From Favolaschia claudopus (Eukaryota; Basidiomycota; Agaricomycetes; Agaricales; Mycenaceae): a DNA stretch of 64,000 nt. The notes beneath the pieces are model-generated. The model was given only the letters and a program-made list of their open reading frames with translations. It was not told the DNA's origin and did not search any database. The position numbers and the translations under genes are program-made. Location of the stretch: assembly GCA_037176885.1 (NCBI GenBank), contig JAWWNJ010000045.1, positions 186,001-250,000 on the forward strand, in the 5' to 3' direction. This document shows, piece after piece, positions 47,401 to 58,716 of the stretch; within the stretch, counting starts at the first letter, position 1, and each line of letters opens with the position of its first letter.

Positions 47401-50400
47401 TCGAAAACTAGACAAGATGCCATTTATCTCTGGCCAGTCTTGTCTCGCAGTCTCGGAGAACGGCGTCAGGCTGAGAGGACGTAGAAGCGCGCGTATGCAG
47501 AGGCAAAGATCGATCGTGCAAGAAACGCTTCCCATCCCCGTCTCGAAACCATCTTGAGTCTGCACACTGCTTGTTGGGAGGTGACTGATACGCAAAGGGG
47601 AAGTGACGAATTTCGAATTCAAGAGGGCGAAACTTGAATGCATCTGCCAGTGGTGAGCATGTCCCAGCATGTCTAGCTTTACCTGCTGATAGTTTGGGTC
47701 TTGCTCAGACTTGAAGTCCTCGGGCGTGGAATTATGAAGCATAAAATCAAAATCACAGGCCTCCGATCTCAATTGGCTGGTCAATAGATGGTTTGGCCCC
47801 AGTGCGTTCGCAGAATGCATAGATCCATAATGGTCGTTTCATTCGCTGCACGCTGCGTCGGAGCACTCAAAGTGAATTGTGTCTTCGAGAGGAGCGGTCT
47901 GCACATACCATCAAGCGCGACGTCGACAGGCGCGAGAATCTTTGCGGTATGGGTCAAGGGCAAATCATACTTTTGGGAAGCAGACTGTACATCTCGCGCG
48001 AACTTTGGTCGTCCAGGAATATTGAAGATCCAATGCCGATCAAAATCAAGAATTCCAGTACGCTTCCGGACCGCTTTGTGGGAAAAGTAAGTCATTGATT
48101 TCTGTGATCAATTGCTCAACCGAGTCCAGACTCACTGACCTTCCAGTTGGCATTGATTTGAGGGTCGGCGCAGCGTTTTCCGTTGGTTAAAACGGAAAGT
48201 ATTGTCCGCACTGCAACGCATTTGTCGAGCCTTGCGCTTACCTTCTGAGATCGTCGCAATAGCCGCGGATAGATCGATCTGGTGGCGCCATATGCGCCCA
48301 GCGACGACGCGCAAGAAGCATCACTGGACGTCAGAGCAAACTCGATTGACACAAGACCGTTCGTCCCTGCATCCTCGAATCCTCGCTTCAATGCTGGCGT
48401 TTTTCGGGGCGCAGGAAAGTTGTGCCGTTGTATACACCGTTCCAGTTGGGATGCTCGTAGGACGCGGTGGCCCCCTGCTGCTGAGCGGTACCTGAACTCC
48501 CGCTTAGTGAGCTTGTGGGTCCGTGCTCGGTGTTCGGCGTTGCGCTTGCGATATCACCGAGGCAGACTGCTACGTATCGTATTGCACCCGACAAAGATCG
48601 TTTGCAAGCTCCTGGAGGGTCCTGGCTAGTTGGAGGCTCCAGCTCCATACCCGCTCGCAGCCCCGGCTCGATTCCCCAGCGGGTCCGCGTTCCACACAAG
48701 GTGAAAACATAAAGACCGCACCTACTGTCGCACCTTGCACAAAGAGCTACATGTATTGTCGGTGACGTCGATTGTTTCGTCCCCCTCGCCTCCTCATCGG
48801 CCACCACCTATTTTCCCTGGCCTCTGGGCTTGATAGTCGTGCCCCTTGCTCTACGGACTGCTTGAATACTCGCTGGTCTCGTCTGAATATTCGTAAAATC
48901 GTCATGACCGGCAAAACTTGACCTAGGACCTGGTCCTAGGTCCCAGCGGCGTCTGATGGCAGCGTAGTCAAGCAGGTCGAAGAAGGGAAGCCGCCGAATG
49001 GCAGATGTTTGTTTGCTTCTTCCCTGGAAATCAACGGAGGATCATCAAAGTTTTCGTCGCGGTCAAACAATTTGTAAAGCTTTTTTTGGCGCCGAAGACA
49101 TGGCATCTGTTGCCAGCGACTCGACGACGACCGGCGCTGCGTTTGCCTACGGATCTCAATTGGAGCTGCCAGCCTGCCACGACCGAAGTTTCTCGTCAAC
49201 GCCTCTAGTACTTGATCCCGCTGTTTCCCGCTCGCCGAAACCGCCTCCAGGTGGTCTCTGAGACCAGGAGACCACTGCTGCAGGAATCTGTTTTTATCAC
49301 ACCGCACTGGAGGAGGAGACAAGGGCAACCTGTGCCGCGGCTTTGATCCACACTCAATGGTCTATATATTGTTCCAGCTAGAGTTTCCCATTTTTCGGAA
49401 TGGCTGTTCTCTACCGCAGCACGGCAGAGGGTCCACGACTTCGTCTCTGGTGGATCACTGGGGAAATCATCAAATATGCCATCCTATGGTCAAAGAATTT
49501 TAACGCCCATTGTTTGTCGAGGAAAACAAATATCGGCCAAGGTCGAACGCCCGTAGCTCAATTACGACGGGAGCAGTAGCGCTACATTGAATGTCTTTGG
49601 AGCTCCCGGTCGGACCTTTGCGAGCTGATAAGAGCTTGCTCCTCATTGGCGTTGGTCTGTCAGGCAGCGCTGTCATACAACCGACGGAATTCTTCATGGA
49701 AGCGGATGATTGTATGATTTTCTCTCCCTTTTGCTACGCAGTCTTCAAGCGACAGGAACGTCGCTGACCGACAGGCAGACGGGATTTTTTTATCACTCCA
49801 GAGAGCCCTGAGCACTGCAGCCATGTCCACGGCAGAATTGTACCTCTGCGCAGGGTAGCGAGTAATCGAGACGAGACGGTCGGCGTCGTCATCCAATATA
49901 TCGGTCTTTGTTTACAAAAAATTGACCGCCAAAAGAGAATCCAGATTCCAGTGTGCGCCAGTCAAAAAATTATCATCATGGCTATCGAGATCTCGCTATA
50001 TGTTCCCGTAACGCAACAACGACGGGATCACTTCCAGGGAAGGCTATGTTCTCAAGCACGCATAACCAGCCGGCCCTGGATTATTCGTTCATCCATCTCT
50101 TCGCAACGCTTCAATGTTTGGTTTGGCGAGAGAATCCCGACGAGTCGGCGGATTGCGACGCTTTGTCTGACTTCAGCGGTGCATCTTTTCCAGAGGGGGA
50201 AAGCGGTTTTGCCTTGTGGCGGGTCGGGAATGGGGTTTTTGTTTCGTGGTCGGGCCGATTCCCTCGTCCGAGGTGGAGCAGCGAACCTGACAGCCAAGAG
50301 GGACCCGCCAGATTTTTGGGCGAGGTACCCGAATGAATAACTGCCCAGTTGCTGAGATGGTGACAGCACCGTGATTTTTCGTCCCACGTTTCTACTCGGC

Positions 50401-53400
50401 CGTCTCGTGTCTGGTGTGTATCAATTAGGATCTTGACTCGTGCTCCAGTCTAATTGTTCAAATAGGCCAAGAAACAACGAATATCCAATTGGCTCATCAG
50501 ATTAACTCGAGTGGCGCAATGCATGCGAAGAATAAATACGCAGGGTTTCGACGCCACACAGCAAGGATCGTCAATTCCATACACAGACGCCTCCATGCCG
50601 ACACTTTACCTCGCTCATAACGATATGCGCCAGCATTTGACTCGTGGAAAGGACGCACGGAGAACCCAAGCCTGAGAACTTGCGCACGCCGCCGACATTT
50701 AAGCTGTGGGAGATGCAGAGAGCTGCGGGCCGTACACCGACTTGATTCATACGCGGGGGCAATAGGTGGTTGTTCTCGGACTGGCCCACCACCACCGATT
50801 TACCCTTTTGATGTATCTTTTCGTCGAGGCGACACACAAGCGACTCCAAGTGAACAGAAGCGAAGGAAGACCTAGCTGGCTATAGCGCAGCGACACAGGA
50901 GATAAGTGCATGCGGATAGTCTGGGGGCTGTGGTTCATTGAGGGTCAGGGGGACCGCCTAGCAAGGAGACGGTTTGGAAGCGAGGGACAATGACACTGTC
51001 GCCACCATTCGTGGTTATGCGGAACGGTTTCCTCGAAAGGAGGGATCGACGGACAGCGAGCATGAAGAAATAGTGGGCCGAATAGAGCTATATGGGCGTC
51101 CGCTTCGAGAGACTGGCGAAGCTGGACTTACTGTCTCCCTGAGATTTCCTGACAGGAGGTTTGCACCGATGACAGACAGAATCGAAGGAGAAGGAGAGCC
51201 GTGGTTTGACGCGGGAGTGCTCTGCGACGAAACAGGATTATTGAGGGAGGCACTGTTCTTGCTTGGTCGGGGGAGGGCTCGTGCGAGGGTGGTTTCGCAG
51301 CGATACAGCGATAGAACCTGAGCTGGGCATGGACGAGTTCCTTCCACGTCCGTTTTTCACGACGGCGCGTCTAACATCGAGACCGTGTCATGTCGTGTGC
51401 GGACCACATTTGTTGCTTCGAAAGATCTGGGTCTTCGTGCTCTACTCCTGGCGCATAAGGACGAAAAGATCTTGCTTCCGCTCCCTCGAGATATTGTGCT
51501 TTCCACGATCATATCTTTAGTCTATTATCAGCTCACTCGGGCTCTTCTCGACGATCTTGTCCAGACGAGCCCCTGATAGAACGACGAATGGTTATTTCCG
51601 TCAGGACATTTGATAGGTGAAACTATTGGATGAAATGCGACCGTGTGCGGCTGGATATAACTGCTGGTACCGCGGATTCTTGTGGCATGCTGCGAGTTTT
51701 GTTGCATTGAACTCGACAGCGTTGGGCGGGAGACAATTTCTGACCGAAGGGACTTCGAGCCAAAGTAAAGACGAAGATAGATTCGAGGGGTAACGGAAGT
51801 TGCGCCCTTTGAGTTCAAATTAGATGTGCCGTCGGGGGACTTGAGAAAAAAGAATCAGTGCGGTTTTGAAGGCGTCGACGGGCCGTCTCTAGCGATTGCA
51901 AGTTTGTAGTGTTCTTTGGGGCTGACTTGAAGGGTGGCAAGGGTGAGAAGGAGGGAATTGGGGCCTTGTAGGCCCTGGCGGGCGCATTTGATAAATTTTC
52001 GCTGAGTTGTGGTCAAGGTCGAAAACTCGTCGATTAGTCAGCAACAAGGATGGAACCGGCTGGGCTCCGGAACTCGCCGTCGCCAAATCAGCCCTTTCTT
52101 TTCTTTCTTCTCAATTCTTTCTCTTTTCCTGGCGGTTGCCCCTGGTTTCTCTCTACCCAGCTCGGTGCTGGCATTCCTAGGTTTATCAATGCCCTACATT
52201 CCGCTGTTCTGGCACGTCTTGCGCTCCGATTCGGGCAACTTGAAGCCACCTCGGACTCGGAGACCTCTTTGCCCGTTCCCCCGCGACGTCCTCCGCTAAG
52301 TACTTATGTTGAACGGTGTAAGCGCGGCTCCGCGCGTCTCCGGAGACTCTGCCAATCAATGCATGCTGCAAAATTCGCTTGATCTAGATTCTATGTCGAC
52401 CGAGTCGAGCATCATGCTCCCCCGTCCAAATCCGAATATTACTTATCTGTCGCCATCTCTCCTCGCCGGCCATGCGACCCCCCACGCACCTACTGAGGTT
52501 TCTTCGCGATGGATACGTACTCTAGTCGAACTCCACTTCTAACGGAACGGTTGTTTGGATCCGTGGATGGTCCGTGAATATCTTCTCCTCGTTGAATGTC
52601 TCCACTCGCTTATAGCCTGCATGATACTAATAGAACTGCGTCAGTGGAGCCTGTGTCTCGTGGTCTTCCGCTGATTGTCGTATTTGTGGGCGACCGTCAC
52701 GAATTCCCGACAGGCTTACAACGTTGGCCTGGCGGCCGCTATCTTCGATGCTTTTTTATCGCTGGTGCGAGTGGAGTTCGTGTATACGCGTACTCTGTCC
52801 GGAACAGTCGATTTATGTCAATCGGTACGTTCTCACCATTCTTCTTTGCGCCATCTCGATTCCAGTTGGCATTCCTGCCCAAAACAAATTTTTCCGATGA
52901 TATGTTGCGGCCGCACTGTCTGGCGTCATAATGGCATCGATCGTTCTACTCACTGACACTGTATCATTACCTCGTCGCATTCCAGCTCCAATTTTTTGCG
53001 CATGCTCCGGAACACGAAAGATTCAGCGGGACTCTGAGCGATCTACTCCCGTTTAGCAAGGTGCGTGCGCGGCCGCTACCGCTCCTACTGCGTCATCGGC
53101 GTTTTTTTGTCGTGCATGTAAGTGCGCACAACTTCACCTTATTCTTTCCATTAACGCTAATTCCGAAGGTTACCTAATGTCAACCTTGAATGCAATGACA
53201 GAACAAATCGTCCCGGTCGGATTCGCGTTTCTTATGTCCGGCTTCCCCAGACCGTACATGAATTACATAGGTGAGTTGCTATGGCCGTACAGTAATCGTC
53301 TCAATTGTTTCCCCAGCGTACGTTAGTGAGTTATCGTGTTGATTTGAAATTTACTTATCTTCCCCACAGTCTGCTGTATCGGGCGTGTGGATTGCGGCGG

Positions 53401-54685
53401 ATCTACGTCCATATGCGCCTATATGTGTTCATGCGGTAGGTAATTTGGAATTATTATCGCGGTGCGCATGTTTGATTCAACTGCTACTGTCTGTGTGTGG
53501 TTGAACGAGGCGTTGGTGCTGCGGGGTGTGCCAGTGGGGGATTCGAGCAAAGGTGCTTGTGATATCTTGTGGGTCAACTGTTTACCAGCCAATGGTGATC
53601 GATACCCACTCCTCAATTTCGATTTTTTAGGTTCAATCAGTGTTCACGGTCATCTATTTACAACTTTATCAACCACCCACCCGCAAGCTGAGCTATATTT
53701 GAATCGAAGGAGGGATGTTTCAACGTACTTACAGCATTCTTACAGGCTTTTCTATCAGGAAAATTCAACCATGTCCAAAATCGTATTGAACAGCATCCGG
53801 CTCCCGAGGAGCGATATAAAAAATTGTCGTCATCACACAGCGCAAATCCCTATCGGCATCCTCCGAGTCGGTCTCGATCGCGGTGACGCGGTCCATCGCG
53901 TACTTTTTCGTTGCTTTTTTCGAATTCAATTCAAGTCGCTAGTCGCAACGCGATTCGACATACCCAGGCTCACGCTCCGGAATATTTACTTTGATACTTA
54001 CATACACGCAGATTACAGTGATCGTGGGAGTTTGGGGTTGAATTCAGTTGTACCACGAGGGAGCCGCCTGTTATGGTTTCGCTGGAGAACAGCCCTAGGT
54101 TTGCTTACTCGACTCCGAGTCGAGAACTACTGGACCCAAATTTGAACTTACTAGTAGAGAGTCGAAGTTGAAAAAAAGGTAAGTACAGTACATGGATATT
54201 TGAACTCTAGAAGTTGGCCTCGAAGGCCTTGAATTATCAAACAGTTAAGCCGGGAAATTAGGCATGTGGCCGCTTGAATCTGGGTCGGTCGATCGTTTTG
54301 ATTGAAATTCAAAGGGAAGGGAACTCGAAGAAAGGGAATCGGCTTGAAGAAGGGGCTTTTCAATAAATTTCATACTAGTGGCTCGACTGAGGGATGATTT
54401 GCGTCAGGCAGCGTGAGGCGCAGGGGGTAGGCCGGGATTTGTGGTATGACAATCCTTCACATTGTCCTGCCAGTGCATTGTCTTCGGAAATTTAGAGCGA
54501 AGAGAAAAGCGGATAACGACTGATTATAATTGAAATCTCAGAATCGGGGAATACGACTGAGAGTCCCCCCTGTACCTCCTGCCCGCGATTATTTTTACTC
54601 AAGTTGTATATAATTTCGGAATGGCCAAGACTGTTACAAGTAGTCGAACTTGAATCGTTGAAAGGTTGCAGTGTTCGGGTTTCCG

Positions 54686-54735
54686 TCAGCTAGTGTAGAG
54701 TACCTTACGATTCAGGGACGATTCAATGGATGCGA
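54686..54735 (+). repeat. Direct repeat, copy 1 (165-bp period)
   Basis: TCAGCTAGTGTAGAGT followed by ACGATTCAGGGACGATTCAA recurs 165 bases downstream from 54851. Similarity fades over the following 100 bases (shared GTTCGAGGA and GAGTGGAGATCG). Confidence 0.7.
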
Positions 54736-54850
54736 TGCAAGGCGTTCGAGGATGGAGTGGAGATCGGCAAGAAACGGTTCTGAGATTCTGAATGGGCTGT
54801 CGGTGCATCGGTGGATTTGAACTAGAGCCTGGGGTTGACCTGGGGCGGTT

Positions 54851-54896
54851 TCAGCTAGCGTAGAGTGCTCTGCGATTCAGGGACGATTCAATGGAT
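54851..54896 (+). repeat. Direct repeat, copy 2 (165-bp period)
   Basis: Counterpart of 54686-54735, reading TCAGCTAGCGTAGAGT and CGATTCAGGGACGATTCAA. It is a tandem duplication in otherwise featureless DNA. Confidence 0.7.
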
Positions 54897-55940
54897 CGAT
54901 GCAGGGTGTTTGAGCAACGTTCGAGGAGTGAGTGGAGATCGACAGTGACAAGACGATTTCAGAACCAAATTGAATGGTCGGCGCGTCGGTGAATTCGTCG
55001 GTGGACTTTTTAAGTTCCTGCAAGAGGGTACTTAGTTTGAACTTTAGTATTCTATCACTGTACTTTTCACGCGAAGATGAGGTTGCAATTGAACTTAGAG
55101 TCGTCACTGCTGCGTCGGGATTGGGTGGGTCATCCGATTCGAGGTTGCTTTATGTTTATGCTGTCTCCATGGGGAGTGTGGGGTTTGCCGGGAGGAGTCT
55201 GTAAGGATTTTCGTCTCTTGTCGATCGATCGATCGTAGATACTTTTTTGAATTTTGCTTCCGCTTGTTCTTGCCATGTTTTCTTATCTGGTTCCGCGTAA
55301 GCAACACGAACTTAGCGAATCGGAGCTACTAATTTGCTGACAGGGGGCAAGCGGTCCCGCGAGTTCGGGTCATGAGGGGCGAGTCGGATCAGTGATGGAT
55401 GATGCATAATGTGATGGGAAGTAAGTCGAGATGTGAAGATGTGGGTGATGGGGATTTGGGCAGGGATTCGGGCTCGGCGGCCGGGAGGACCGAGGGTGTG
55501 GATGCATGCATGGTTGTGGGTTTTGAGTTTGGATTCTTTGATTTGTTTGAATGAATTCTGGACTGGAGGTAAGTGAGTAGGCAGGACATTGAGAAGGGCT
55601 GGGTTGAGAGCAACAAATGAACGTCGATGAAATGGTAGTCAACTTGGAGACATGAAATTTGCAATAAAGCAGTGGTAAGCGCTAAGCGGGCGGAAAGGGA
55701 CAGGAAAGGTGATCTTGAGTTTGTGGGTTGTGAACTGCGAGTCGCTGAGTTGAAATTCGAATGAGATGCGCGTAGCAGGATTGCGATTGCCTCATAAATT
55801 AGTCGTTGTCTGCGATGGGCAAGATGAAGCAGAAGATAATATCGGTGACTATCGGTGACCATGCAGCTCACCGATAGAAACGTACGAAATCCTTAGAATC
55901 CAGATCGATATCTCAGTTTTACCAAATCGGGGGAGGTATC

Positions 55941-55948
55941 TATAAAGG
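55941..55948 (+). promoter_or_regulatory. Possible TATA box of the zinc-cluster gene
   Basis: TATAAAGG lies 155 bases before the start codon at 56096, in an AT/GC-mixed region. It is one of few TATA-like matches near a start codon in the window. Confidence 0.3.
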
Positions 55949-56095
55949 AATGTGTGGGGATAGATCCGAATTGTAGGGTCGGGTCGCGTGTACGGTCTTA
56001 GCGCGAAAAAACGCAGTTTATATACGTAATCAAGGCCTGCCCCTCCCTCTCCTTCCCATGCCCACACCGACTTTGACTGCGATTCCGAACAACTT

Positions 56096-58716
56096 ATGAC
56101 TACTGCTATGAATTCAGGAAACCATTTTCGAGATCAGCAACGCGAGCAGGACGAGCTGTTCTTTGCGACGTTCCCGGCGGCGAGGCAGCCGCCGCCGGCG
56201 CAGGTCGTTGTCGAGCATACGCGGATATATGGGCCGCCGGAGTGGAAGCATGGGGGCGCGCCGCCGCCGTTGCAGTTGGGGGTTCTCGAGGGGGAGTATG
56301 GGTTACCGCCAGAGTGGGCGTATATGCCCACCACGACGACAGCGACGACGCAGCCTGTGGGTCCAGCGAGCGCCCCGCCGCCGCTGATGATCACGCTCCC
56401 TGAGGTGTCCAATCACAACAACAACTGCTCACCCATCTCCACCGCGTCGCTGTTCACCCACAGCGACGCCGAGACGCCCCCGCTCAGCGCCATCTCCCCG
56501 TCCGTGTCCGTGTTCTCCGACGCTTCGTCCTTGGAGTACAACACGCATCAGCATCTTCAGCGACAGCAGTACACGCCGCCGCTGATTCTCCCGCACCCGC
56601 CGCTCCCTCGCAGCCTCGCGCACCCGCACCCCCCGCTGGTGCTCCCGTATCCGCCCGCGCCGACGCGGCGCAACCCGCACCCGCGCGAGGAAAGGCCGCC
56701 GAAGCCGCAGAAGAGGAGGATCGGGCATTATCCCGCGAGTCCGTTGCGCAGGTGTGTCTTTTTCTCTGCATTTTCTGTGTTGGTGGTGATGATGACTAAC
56801 GCGGATTTCTAGTAACGTGCTCAAGCTCCCGACCTCTCCCGCCTCGCCCACCTCTCCCTCGACGACAGCGACGGCCTCGCCCTCCAAAGCACGTGACAAC
56901 GAAGACGACGATGACGAAGAGGACACCGACGCGGAACACCGCCGCCACCCGCGTAAGCGCCAACGCTCGCACGCACGCGGCCGCTCAGTCAACTCCTCCC
57001 ATTCGCATTCGCATTCCCATTCTTCACGATCCCCCTCGCATCTATCACAATCACAGTCCCCCTCCCTCTCGCGCTCGCGCTCCTCGCGGTCACGATCTCG
57101 GACGCGGTCGCCTTCTGCTTCGCTACCCCCCGTGACTCCTGCTACGACGCCGGCCAAGACTCCACGGAAGGGCAAGGGCAAGGCTGCCTCTAATTCTGCT
57201 TCCGCGTCTGCTGCAAGCGGGGCGGGCCAGCAACAAACCCCCCACAAGAAACCGCCCCTCGCGTGTCTTTTCTGCCGCGGGAGGAAGATTGCTTGTGGGC
57301 CCCCGAGCGCGAGCGCCGTGGCGGCTGCGGCTGCTGCGGGCGTTGTTGGTGCTGGTGGTGGTGGGGAGGGGGGGCAGGGGAGTTGTGGGTGCGTCTAAAT
57401 TTTCATCTACTTCTGTACCTTTGCTTTTCTACTCAATACTGACTCGTATTTTTTTTAAAGACAATGTCTCCGCCGCGCGCTGAAATGCGAGTATCCCATC
57501 GAGAGTCGGCGGGGGATGAGGAAGAAGAAGGTGGTGCCTGGTGAGGGTGCGCCTTTGGGTGGGGAAGGTGTGTTTTGTTTTTCCGATACGATTTCTCTGC
57601 GATTTCTTGCGCGTCGTGTCTCTTCTTTCAATTCGTGCGCTGCCTGCCGTTCCCGCGACGGCGAGCAGCGCCCGCGCTTGCGTGGCGTTGTTCGATCTGG
57701 GGACCCCTTGCGACGCAGCAAGCGAGCCGTTTCCTGCTATTTCTGCGTCCGTTTTCCCATCCGTGTATCCGAGCATCCGTGCCTCTCGTGGTTCGCTTAT
57801 CCTTGCTATGGATGGCGCCATATGCATCTACCTTCACTAGCCCAGGCCGACGCGGTATTTTTACTTGTGTTTGAATGATTGGGATATCTCGGAGGCATTT
57901 CGTCGATTCGTTTGATCTGACTCGATTTTTTTTAAACTTTCTATCTATCCATCTAATCGTTGCGAACATTGCGCTGATTACTTTTTCATAGGTGTTTTGC
58001 CCACCGTGGTATCCCCCTCGACCTCTGGCGTTGCGTCGGGATCGGGATCGACGACGATCGAGACGCAGCCGCAGCCGCTGGTACAGGTGAAGTTGGAGAT
58101 GGCAGCTTTATTGCCATTGGATGGGTTGACCACTTCGAGTTCGCCTGTCGTCGATGTCGCTGCGCCGACGGCGGCGGTGTTCCCTTTGCCGTCTCCCACC
58201 ACTGGCTCAACAAACTCCATGTCGGCGTTGGCTTCGACCTCGACGTTGAGCTCGGCGCTGGCAGGTGCCGTCGACGACGCCCAGGCGCCTCGGATCGATG
58301 TGTCGGGCTTTGAGGTGCGGGATTTGCCGCGTCATGTGCATACGCCTGTTGTCGATTTGGTCGGCGGGGGCGGGGGGTTCGATGTCGGTGTCGGCGTCGA
58401 GCACCATGGCCAGCAGGACCAGCATTGGTATGACCCTGCTGGGCATGTCGAGCAGCAGCATAGCCCCGTCGTCGACATCGGCGGGGGCGAGCAGTGGTAC
58501 GGGCACGGTAACGTTGATCCCGGCGTCGGCGTCAACGGTGTTCAAGTTGTGGATGCGCTGCATCACCATCATAGCCCTGTTGCGGATATCGGGGGCGGGT
58601 TTGTTGTAGGGGGCGGGTATGAGTTTGATGATGAGGCGATGGAGATGGAGATGCAACATGATGGGCAGGGGGGGATGTTGGGGATGGGGTATGGGGGAGG
58701 GGGACAGATGCATTAG
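56096..58716 (+). CDS. Zn(II)2Cys6 fungal transcription factor with expanded zinc-cluster loop
   Basis: Four exons: 56096-56751, 56813-57388, 57461-57567, 57992-58716, giving 687 residues. The nuclear DNA-binding motif spans residues 370-420: CLFCRGRKIAC (Cys 370, 373, 380), then Cys 410 and 413, then LRRALKC (Cys 420), followed by EYPIESRRGMRKKK. The motif is split by intron 2. The loop between the third and fourth Cys is 29 residues, nearly all Ala/Gly/Ser/Val; usual loops are much shorter. Before it lie proline-rich segments, an acidic run (EDDDDEED) and an Arg/Ser plus His/Ser tract at about 277-320. The C-terminal part is Gly/His-rich with three repeats of the type HSPVVDIGGG. Intron 3 is 424 bases, far longer than the others in this window. 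Target genes are unknown. Confidence 0.87.
57568..57991 (+). other. Unusually long intron 3 of the zinc-cluster gene
   Basis: GT at 57568 and AG at 57990-57991 join GGGGAAG to GTGTTTTGCC in frame. It is 424 bases, against about 45-121 for the other introns deduced here. Several overlapping open frames lie within it, none recognisable. Confidence 0.6.

Larger units (their letters stand above)
41487..56095. other. Gene-poor region of about 14.6 kb
   Basis: No gene could be supported. Open frames (longest 227 codons at 53462-54145 plus strand, 191 codons at 47820-47245 minus strand, 139 codons at 48807-48388 minus strand) show no recognisable motif, no convincing splice structure and ordinary composition. 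No reverse transcriptase, integrase, transposase, tRNA or rRNA was recognised. It may be decayed repeats, long non-coding transcripts or lineage-specific small genes. The last roughly 230 bases are the promoter and leader of the zinc-cluster gene. Confidence 0.45.

Noticed and set aside
47245..47820. 191-codon minus-strand open frame, with further frames to 48391
   Set aside because: Composition and motifs are uninformative and plus-strand frames overlap it. No homology recognised.
48628..48690. Sequence GGCTCGATTCCCC resembling the T arm of a tRNA
   Set aside because: The loop does not start with TTC, the stem does not pair, and no anticodon or acceptor stem fits on either side.
53462..54145. 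227-codon plus-strand open frame
   Set aside because: No recognisable domain, no hydrophobic or repeat pattern and no supporting neighbours. Kept only as a candidate inside the gene-poor region.
56429..57247. 272-codon minus-strand open frame
   Set aside because: It is the antisense of the low-complexity exons of the zinc-cluster gene, including the Arg/Ser and acidic repeats. No start context or splice signals.
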